In this document: piece after piece, positions 5,894 through 11,612 of the stretch
How positions within the stretch are numbered: position 1 is the first letter of the stretch
Layout: each line of letters starts with the position of its first letter
Assembly (NCBI GenBank): GCA_020721025.1
Contig: DYNO01000104.1
Span: 1-11,612 of the forward strand
DNA length: 11,612 nt
Direction of reading: 5' to 3'
DNA from: Thiomargarita sp.
GTDB taxonomy: Bacteria > Pseudomonadota > Gammaproteobacteria > Beggiatoales > Beggiatoaceae
Program-made: the position numbers and the translations under genes
Notes under the pieces: model-generated
The model's database searches: none
What the model was told of the DNA's origin: nothing
What the model saw: only the letters and a program-made list of their open reading frames with translations

Positions 5894-8800
5894 ATGATTC
5901 CTCTGTTTACCAAAATTAAGACGACTGAGCGTTTTGAAAGTAATTGGCAAGCCCTAAACAAGCAATTGCAATGGCAGAAAGGCTTTAGCTTAATTTTGGC
6001 ATTTGCAGAAGATGCTCAAGCGATTCATTTGTTGAAAAAACAGCTCAATCAACAATTTAAACTATCTTCACTGACTCCACAAACTGAAAATCCACTTGAA
6101 TCTGTTGTGCAAACGCTTGAAAGTCTTGTCAAGATAGAATCTAATCAGTTGATTTGGATTGATTTGCATGAATATTCATCATATAAAAGTGAACCGTTGA
6201 AAAATTTTTTATCTCGGTTAAATGAACGGCGAGATTGGTTGCGCAACCATTTGGCGCGTCCGTTGATTTTAGTGCTTCCTGACAAAACCGAGGTGAGAAA
6301 ATATGCGCCAGATTTATGGTTTATTCGTGATGTCACATTGTATTTGGACGATATCATTGACAGAAAAAAAGATGAGAAATCTGACAGAAAAAAAGATGAG
6401 GAATCTCATTGGTGGCAATATGTAACTGATTGGTTTTCTGGAATTCGTCGCCGCTATTTGCAACAAGTTGTTTATGAACACCGCGTTTTTAATATCAAGG
6501 GTTTGCGCACGCGCGGCACATATAATGTTGAACTAAATAAAGTTTTTGTTGAATTACGCATCGCCCCAACCACTGCGCCAAATCAACCGCATCGCGATTT
6601 ACTCACAGCAAAAGAATTACAAGGCAATCAACCGATTTGGGAATTTCTGCGTTTTGGTGATAAACAACGAGATCAATTGTTATTAGCCATTATTGGCGCG
6701 CCGGGCTGTGGCAAAACGACGTTATTACAGCATGTTGCGTTACAGTTTGCGACTCAAGCCCCAAAAGGATTGCCAAAGTGGATTCCAATTTTATTATTTC
6801 TGCGCCAACAGGTGAAAACCATTCTCGCAGAACGTCCGGCATTGGGCGATCTGGTACAACAACATTTCAGTGATTCAAAGCGTTATCCCAATTTACAACC
6901 TCCCGCTCAGTGGTTTCAGCAACAATTGAACACTGGGAACTGCTTGATTTTATTGGATGGTTTGGATGAGGTGGCAAATGCAGAGGAACGTAAGCAGATT
7001 TCTGCATGGATCGATAAGCAGATTATCAATTATCCCCACTGTCCGTTTGTTGTGACTTCGCGCCCACAGGGGTATCATGCCGCGCCGCTTGCTCGTGCCA
7101 CCATTGTGCTTGAAGTACAGGCATTTACGACGGCTCAAGTCAATCAGTTTATCAAGTCGTGGTATTTGGAAACAGAAATTAAGAGTTTTGGCGGTAAAGA
7201 TGATCCGGGAATACGGTTGCGCGCGGCTCAGGAGGCAGAAGATTTACAACAGCGATTACAGGCGCGTCCGGCGTTGCAGGATTTAACCGTGAATCCGTTG
7301 TTATTAACGATGATTGCGATGGTGCATCGGTATCGGGGGCAATTGCCGGGGCGACGGGTGGAATTGTATGCCGAGATTTGTGATGTGTTGTTGGGGCATT
7401 GGCGAGAAGCAAAGGGGATTCAAGACAGTTTGACTGCAGCACAAAAGCGAGTGGCATTGCAACCGTTGGCGGCGTGGATGATGGAAAATTCAGTGCGTGA
7501 AATTGAAATTTCCAAAGCGCTTGAAGTGATGGCTGAACCTTTGAACATGTTGGGTGTCAGCGATGGTCAGGAATTTTTAAAAGATATTCAAGCGAGTAGC
7601 GGATTGTTTTCTGAGCGAGAAGTGGGCGTGTGGAGTTTTGCACATCTGACTTTTCAGGAATATTTGGCGGCGGCGCATTACAAAGACCAGAAAATTCATG
7701 GCAATTGGTGGCATCGTAAAGTAACCGACAGTTGGTGGCAGGAAACGTTGTTGCTTTATGCGGCACAAGCGGATGCCACGCCCATTGTAAAATCTTGTTT
7801 GAGTTCACAAAATATCGTTGCATTGACCTTGGCAGCGGATTGTTTGGAAGAAGCATTGCAATTGGATGCAGCGGTGCGTCAGCAGGTGGAAACGCGGTTG
7901 ATTGCGAATTTAGAATCGGATGATCCGGAATTATTTAAACTTGCTGCCGAAGTGAAGTTGCAACGCCGTTTGAGAAATTTACAGCGGATTGATGAGAAAC
8001 GAGAGATTGATAGAGAATTTATCAGTTGCGCGGAGTATCAGTTGTTTTTAGATGATATTTTAGGCTGGGAATTTCACAAACCAAAATCTTGGAAAGACTT
8101 TTATTCTGGGGATTGGGTAACTTCTCATTTCTCAAAAGGTTCTGCCCTAAATCCAGTATTTGGTGTGCAATCAAATGATGTTGAAGCATTTTGCTTGTGG
8201 CTGAGTCAAAAAACGGGGGAAAAATATCGTTTACCTAGAACTGACGAAATAGCGGATAATCTATATACTGAATCTGATACAGTTCCTCCAGCTATTTGGA
8301 CTTGTACAAATGACTCACTGGAGCTTTTCTGGTTTTCTGATAACAAAAAGAGAGATATTGTAGAAAAATTGAAGAAAATTTCTAGCCTTCCTATATTTTT
8401 AGGTGATTGTCGTCAATATGTTGATAACGAGCTAAATTTTTCTGAACATCTGCGAGATTCTATTATATTTAATTGTGTACTTAGAAATAAAATTACAAAG
8501 CATATTGAGTATTTTTTAGAATTACCCAGCGTGTTACTTAATAAAATGATTAGATTTGTTTATGAATCCGATCTAAGCAGAAGTTCCAAATATACCAACT
8601 ATATCATGTTGAGTATAGCTCTAATATCATTTCTTTTAGGAATATTTAGTTTTGTATTTTATGGTGCTATTATTGGAATTATCATCGGAATTCCAATATC
8701 TACTATGGAAATAATTAGATTCTATCGGGCAAGTAAACATCCTCAGTTTCAAGAAATTGGTGTTCTTGATCTAAAAATTGCTAAGTATGCTTTTGAACGA

Positions 8801-9232
8801 GTATCAGAACCTTTTACTGCTCGTAAAAATATGGAGGAGTTATTAGAAGTAATCTATAAAATTGCCTCTGGTGAATTTTATAAAAATACTTGTGGAGAAG
8901 TATCTAAAGCTCATTTAGATCAACTTGTAACAAAATTATCGAAGATACTTGAAGATGCCCCAGAATCTAATCTAGCTCGCGGAGAATTCTTTAAATTGGT
9001 TACTGAATACCTATACTCTAGGTATGAACACAACAATAACTCATCAAGTTGGATTAAACGTTTTTTTGAAAAATTGCTACCTCAAAGACTCCGTGATAAT
9101 ATGCGGAAAAACGCTCGAAATAGACAAATAATTTTGCAACTTCATTGGTGGTTTGCAATTACAACTGCGCGCCAAAAAGGAGAACTTCCAGCGTGGGAGG
9201 GAATTCGGATTGTGCGGGAGTCTGAACCCTAA
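5894..9232 (+). CDS. NACHT (STAND) NTPase with FGE-like and membrane-spanning C-terminal regions
   Basis: This 1112-residue NLR-like protein probably acts in defence signalling. Residues 1-150 form an uncharacterised alpha/beta domain ending in LNERRDWLR, PLILVLPD and APDLWFIR. A charged linker contains a tandem repeat (156-171). The NACHT core follows: Walker A GAPGCGKTT (K274), Walker B LILLDGLDEV (D355, D358, E359), sensor VVTSRP near 386-391, helical/winged-helix part NPLLLTM to about 510, and SFAHLTFQEYLAA near 581-593. Helical-repeat-like sequence (about 610-700) precedes a degenerate FGE/C-type-lectin-like segment (about 705-805; GVQSNDVEAFCLWLSQKTG, YRLPR). The remaining C-terminus is AT-rich and of different codon use, with two adjacent hydrophobic segments at about 903-942. 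The tail WWFAITTARQKGELPAWEGI looks conserved. The last residues and stop codon come from the second inverted-repeat element. Known bacterial NACHT proteins defend against phage; here that role is inferred. Confidence 0.88.
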   Translation: MIPLFTKIKTTERFESNWQALNKQLQWQKGFSLILAFAEDAQAIHLLKKQLNQQFKLSSLTPQTENPLESVVQTLESLVKIESNQLIWIDLHEYSSYKSEPLKNFLSRLNERRDWLRNHLARPLILVLPDKTEVRKYAPDLWFIRDVTLYLDDIIDRKKDEKSDRKKDEESHWWQYVTDWFSGIRRRYLQQVVYEHRVFNIKGLRTRGTYNVELNKVFVELRIAPTTAPNQPHRDLLTAKELQGNQPIWEFLRFGDKQRDQLLLAIIGAPGCGKTTLLQHVALQFATQAPKGLPKWIPILLFLRQQVKTILAERPALGDLVQQHFSDSKRYPNLQPPAQWFQQQLNTGNCLILLDGLDEVANAEERKQISAWIDKQIINYPHCPFVVTSRPQGYHAAPLARATIVLEVQAFTTAQVNQFIKSWYLETEIKSFGGKDDPGIRLRAAQEAEDLQQRLQARPALQDLTVNPLLLTMIAMVHRYRGQLPGRRVELYAEICDVLLGHWREAKGIQDSLTAAQKRVALQPLAAWMMENSVREIEISKALEVMAEPLNMLGVSDGQEFLKDIQASSGLFSEREVGVWSFAHLTFQEYLAAAHYKDQKIHGNWWHRKVTDSWWQETLLLYAAQADATPIVKSCLSSQNIVALTLAADCLEEALQLDAAVRQQVETRLIANLESDDPELFKLAAEVKLQRRLRNLQRIDEKREIDREFISCAEYQLFLDDILGWEFHKPKSWKDFYSGDWVTSHFSKGSALNPVFGVQSNDVEAFCLWLSQKTGEKYRLPRTDEIADNLYTESDTVPPAIWTCTNDSLELFWFSDNKKRDIVEKLKKISSLPIFLGDCRQYVDNELNFSEHLRDSIIFNCVLRNKITKHIEYFLELPSVLLNKMIRFVYESDLSRSSKYTNYIMLSIALISFLLGIFSFVFYGAIIGIIIGIPISTMEIIRFYRASKHPQFQEIGVLDLKIAKYAFERVSEPFTARKNMEELLEVIYKIASGEFYKNTCGEVSKAHLDQLVTKLSKILEDAPESNLARGEFFKLVTEYLYSRYEHNNNSSSWIKRFFEKLLPQRLRDNMRKNARNRQIILQLHWWFAITTARQKGELPAWEGIRIVRESEP
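6359..6406 (+). repeat. In-frame 24-bp tandem duplication in the NACHT gene
   Basis: Two 24-bp units stand side by side (6359-6382 and 6383-6406) and differ at one base, AAA versus GAA in codon 7. They encode DRKKDEKS and DRKKDEES, residues 156-171, in the linker between the N-terminal domain and the NACHT region. The reading frame is kept. Near identity at the DNA level points to a recent slippage or unequal-exchange duplication. Copy number may vary between strains. Confidence 0.9.
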
Positions 9233-9302
9233 TTTTCTTGATTAGCATAATTTTCATAATTAATATCTTGATTATGTTAATTAAGTGAATTAAGGTTCGG
9301 AC
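9220..9302. repeat. 83-bp dispersed inverted-repeat (MITE-like) element, copy 2
   Basis: The arms are GTCTGAACCCTAATT (9220-9234) and AATTAAGGTTCGGAC (9288-9302), pairing at 13 of 15 positions with one mismatch being a possible G-U pair. The interior shares blocks AGCATAATTTTCATAA and TTATGTTAATTAAG with the reverse complement of copy 1 (913-998), so the two copies lie in opposite orientation. The element begins within the NACHT gene: its first bases encode the last residues SEP and the TAA stop at 9230-9232. A further outer repeat, TTCGGATTGT (9204-9213) against ACAATCTGAA (9301-9310), matches at 9 of 10 positions. It could also serve as the transcription terminator of the operon, though no U-tract follows. 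Confidence 0.75.
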
Positions 9303-9333
9303 AATCTGAAACTTGTCTAATCCATCATGTATG

Positions 9334-9361
9334 TTTACCGAATGTGATGGCAAAATATGCT
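9334..9361 (+). promoter_or_regulatory. Weak candidate promoter for the CAP/PKD gene
   Basis: TTTACC (9334-9339) and TATGCT (9356-9361) are separated by 16 bp and each matches the sigma70 consensus at 4 of 6 positions. They lie about 50 bp upstream of the ATG at 9411. An alternative -10 hexamer, TATTAT, lies at 9373-9378 without a fitting -35. The long AT-rich gap between 9303 and 9410 must hold the promoter of this gene, but this exact placement is weak. Confidence 0.2.
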
Positions 9362-9410
9362 AAACTGAACCTATTATATTTAATATGAGGCATGGATTCA
9401 TTGTAACTTT

Positions 9411-11417
9411 ATGATAACTAAAAAAATAAATTTTCGTAACTTATTGGTGACGTTGTTTCTCACCTTGGGCGTGGGTTCGAGCCATGCAACGGATACGGAT
9501 GATGCGTATTCCTATTTAAATCAATTGCGACAACGGGCGGATATGACGGATTATCAACGCAATGCGACGTTGGAACGGGCTGCGCTCAATCATGCGATTT
9601 TTAACACAACCAATGCAATACAAGGGCATTATGAACAGGCGGGATTGACGGGATTTACCGGCGTTGCTCCCAAAGATCGCACGATAAATGCCGGCTATCG
9701 CAGTTTGTCGGTGTCTGAAAATGTGTCATGGGATAATAATCCAAACAGCACCAGCAAATACTCGATTGATAGCTTGATGAGTGCGATTTATCATCGTTTT
9801 GGATTTTTAACCTTCAATTACAACGAAGTAGGCGTAGGGATTTCTAAAACGGCGCAAGACAACGCTTATGTCTATAATATGGGCAATGCCGATTTAAATG
9901 CGTTATGTCAAGGAGTTGCGTTCTCTGGCAGTGGGCGATATTATGAGAATGTATGTCAGCCAAATGTCAAAATTGATGCCACTCTCTTTGAAAGTGCGAC
10001 AAGCTTGACGCAGGGCAAAAATCCGGTGATCGTCCAGTGGCCCGCGAACAACGATACTGATGTCCCGCCAGTATTTTACGAAGAGAGTCCTGATCCGTTA
10101 CCAGATTATTCGGTTTCTGGTTATCCAGTTTCCGTGCAATTTAATCCCCTCTCATTTACCACTGTCACGGTGAATTCCTTTCAATTATTCAATGCCACTG
10201 ATAACACGGAAGTTTTGCCTACGCGCTTGTTAAATTCCCAAACCGATCCGAACAAGAAATTCAGTCCGTTAGAATTCGCCTTGTTTCCGTTGCAACGTTT
10301 GGCGTGGAATACCACTTATCGTGCTGAGGTAAATTACACCTCCAATCAAGGTTCAGATACGTTGGTGTGGCAATTTAAAACTCGTGACGTGGGCGCGCCG
10401 CTTTATACGATTGAGGCAAAAGGAGAAATTATTCCGCTGCCTAATGATTCGTCAAGTGTGGTGGTTTATGTGCCGCCGACCTCCAGTTATGCGGACATGG
10501 GCGGCTATCATTTTCGTTATCCGTCGGGCATGACGTTACAGACCGAACCCATTGATAGTAATACAGTTAAAATTGCCGCATCGGGAACAGTGGGGCAACA
10601 AGCGGTTTTCACCATTTCGGGCAGTCGGACATTTACCGTGCAAATCAGCAATGCCACGCCCGCGACCAATCGTCCCCCTATTGCCAATTTTCAAGCCGTT
10701 ACGCAAAATTTATCCGTGCAATTGGATGCAAGCAGTTCCACCGATGCGGATGGTGCTATCGTCAGTTACCTCTGGACGACCTCTAACGGCTTGACTGCCA
10801 ACGGAAAAATCGCCAACTTGAATTTTACTCAGGCAGGTTCTTACACGATTACCTTGACGGTGACGGATAATCAAGGAGGGACGGCAACCCGTTCGCAAAT
10901 TCTCAGCATCAAAAGTACGGTCATCCCCCCCACCGAGCCTGCTGGCAGCCGGATTAAAGGTATTAGCACTCGTGCTGTTGTTGCTCCTGATCCTGAGAAA
11001 TTTATGATTGCCGGTATTTACGTTCAAGGTACGGAAAGTAAAAAAGTTTTGGTGCGTGCGACGGGCAAAGGTTTGATAAATCAAGGTGTGAATACCGAAC
11101 TGAATGCGAAAATGGAAGTGCGGGAACTGTCCACAGGTAACTTATTGGATAGTAATGACAATTGGCAAAGTCACCAAACTGCATCAGAAATTCAAACCGC
11201 CGGACACGCGCCACAAGATGCGACCGATGCGGCATTATTCAGTAGCTTTAATCAAGGCTATTACACCATGCAAGTGATGCCCAGCGATACTCGTTCCGGC
11301 GTGGGATTGGTAGAAGTTTATGATCAAATGTTGAGTAATAACAGTCGTTTATCAGGGATTAGCACCCGCAGTTATATTGGAACCAGTCCGGCGGTTGACA
11401 GCTATCACTACTTTTGA
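9411..11417 (+). CDS. Secreted CAP-domain and PKD-domain protein, C-terminally truncated
   Basis: This is a 668-residue exported protein. An N-terminal signal peptide has KK near the start, hydrophobic LLVTLFLTLGVG and a likely cleavage after SSHA (residue 26). A CAP/SCP-like domain spans about 29-185: LERAALNHAIF (H61), GHYE (H73, E75), SENVSW (E103), and YHRFGFLTFNYNEVGVG. Next, about 200-325 resembles a bacterial Ig-like/Big domain (VIVQWPANNDTDVPP, later WQFKTRD). A PKD domain lies at about 421-500 (LDASSSTDADGAIVSYLW, SYTITLTVTDNQGG). The C-terminal region has a repeat unit starting ISTRAVVAPDPEKFMIAG (518-535). A second unit starts at ISTRSYIGTSP (650-660) but stops after eight more residues, as if cut off. 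No strong ribosome binding site precedes the ATG. The substrate or ligand is unknown; CAP domains occur in extracellular proteins of varied function. The gene is followed at once by an IS607-like element. Confidence 0.88.
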   Translation: MITKKINFRNLLVTLFLTLGVGSSHATDTDDAYSYLNQLRQRADMTDYQRNATLERAALNHAIFNTTNAIQGHYEQAGLTGFTGVAPKDRTINAGYRSLSVSENVSWDNNPNSTSKYSIDSLMSAIYHRFGFLTFNYNEVGVGISKTAQDNAYVYNMGNADLNALCQGVAFSGSGRYYENVCQPNVKIDATLFESATSLTQGKNPVIVQWPANNDTDVPPVFYEESPDPLPDYSVSGYPVSVQFNPLSFTTVTVNSFQLFNATDNTEVLPTRLLNSQTDPNKKFSPLEFALFPLQRLAWNTTYRAEVNYTSNQGSDTLVWQFKTRDVGAPLYTIEAKGEIIPLPNDSSSVVVYVPPTSSYADMGGYHFRYPSGMTLQTEPIDSNTVKIAASGTVGQQAVFTISGSRTFTVQISNATPATNRPPIANFQAVTQNLSVQLDASSSTDADGAIVSYLWTTSNGLTANGKIANLNFTQAGSYTITLTVTDNQGGTATRSQILSIKSTVIPPTEPAGSRIKGISTRAVVAPDPEKFMIAGIYVQGTESKKVLVRATGKGLINQGVNTELNAKMEVRELSTGNLLDSNDNWQSHQTASEIQTAGHAPQDATDAALFSSFNQGYYTMQVMPSDTRSGVGLVEVYDQMLSNNSRLSGISTRSYIGTSPAVDSYHYF

Positions 11418-11612
11418 TAGGATTCATTATGATTTAGACTGAATCGCAGACAATGAATTACTATCCAAGCAGAGAAGCGTCACGCATTTTAGGGGTCTGC
11501 CCAGATACACTTCGTAAATGGGCGGATATTGGTGAAATTAACTGCATCAGAACCAAGTCAGGACAAAGACGTTATGATGTCGATAGTTACATTGGAAAAT
11601 CAACCACTTCCA
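11418..11612 (+). mobile_element. Left end of an IS607-like insertion sequence, cut by the window end
   Basis: The element is inferred from the recombinase gene beginning at 11453 and from the abrupt loss of the CAP/PKD reading frame at 11415-11420. The true left boundary is not defined by a visible repeat, as expected for IS607 elements, which use a serine recombinase and lack terminal inverted repeats. The boundary lies somewhere between about 11415 and 11450. A tnpB gene (RNA-guided nuclease relative) commonly accompanies such recombinases and would lie beyond the window. Confidence 0.55.
11453..11612 (+). CDS. IS607-family serine recombinase TnpA, N-terminal part
   Basis: A frame opens at ATG 11453 and runs off the window after 53 codons. 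The translation begins MNYYPSREASRILGVCPDTL and continues RKWADIGEINCIRTKSGQRR, then YDVDSYIG. This is the MerR-like helix-turn-helix that forms the N-terminus of IS607-type transposases: Pro-Ser-Arg-Glu-Ala opening, LGV turn, LRKWAD recognition region, and a beta-wing ending in GQRRYDV. The serine recombinase catalytic domain should follow outside the window. No clear Shine-Dalgarno is seen; CGCAGA at 11445-11450 is poor. The alternative, a stand-alone MerR/excisionase-type regulator, is less likely because the match to IS607 N-termini is very good. Confidence 0.85.
   Translation, partial: MNYYPSREASRILGVCPDTLRKWADIGEINCIRTKSGQRRYDVDSYIGKSTTS

Noticed and set aside
9322..9350. CCATCA...TGATGG inverted repeat upstream of the CAP/PKD gene as an operator
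   Set aside because: The arms are only 6 bp with a 17-bp spacer and no symmetry beyond them, which is likely chance.
10710..11235. Long open frames on the reverse strand opposite the CAP/PKD gene
   Set aside because: They lie in the shadow of a well-supported gene, have no recognisable domains and no ribosome binding sites.
1..11612. CRISPR arrays, tRNA or rRNA genes
   Set aside because: No regularly spaced repeats, no cloverleaf with the T-loop signature and no rRNA-like sequence were seen on reading both strands. A covariance-model scan was not possible.

Overview
The window looks like chromosome from a gammaproteobacterium of moderate to low G+C. The release factor RF1 is of the E. coli type, at almost the same length and residue numbering. 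The mix of a multi-receiver histidine kinase, a NACHT protein with a formylglycine-generating-enzyme (FGE)-like region and an IS607-like recombinase reminds me of filamentous sulfur bacteria (Beggiatoa/Thiotrichales). That placement is recollection, not something I could test.

Layout. Positions 1-910 hold debris: the 3' end of an unknown + strand gene (3-185), a short coiled-coil fragment on the - strand (308-496) and a + strand hypothetical protein with no convincing start (493-903). An 86-bp inverted-repeat element (913-998) separates this from a - strand cytoplasmic hybrid histidine kinase with three receiver domains (1003-3123). Divergent from the kinase is prfA (3219-4298), the only clear housekeeping gene. 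A plausible sigma70 promoter at 4313-4342 then leads into a small ORF (4365-4550), whose stop codon overlaps the ribosome binding site of a P-loop ATPase gene (4561-5859). This is followed 34 bp later by a 1112-residue NACHT NTPase (5894-9232). A second copy of the inverted-repeat element, in opposite orientation, begins inside the end of the NACHT gene and supplies its stop codon (9220-9302). Next come a secreted CAP/PKD-domain protein (9411-11417), truncated at its C-terminus, and the start of an IS607-family serine recombinase (from 11453), cut by the window edge.

The most interesting unit is the ATPase/NACHT pair. Both proteins carry intact Walker motifs. The NACHT protein adds an uncharacterised N-terminal domain, a degenerate FGE/C-type-lectin-fold segment and a strikingly AT-rich C-terminal region with a double membrane-spanning segment. 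This architecture (partner ATPase, STAND switch, probable sensor, membrane effector) fits an NLR-like anti-phage or conflict system. Its function is inferred from architecture and neighbourhood only. The flanking repeats, truncated genes and IS607-like element suggest that the surroundings are accessory and have been rearranged.
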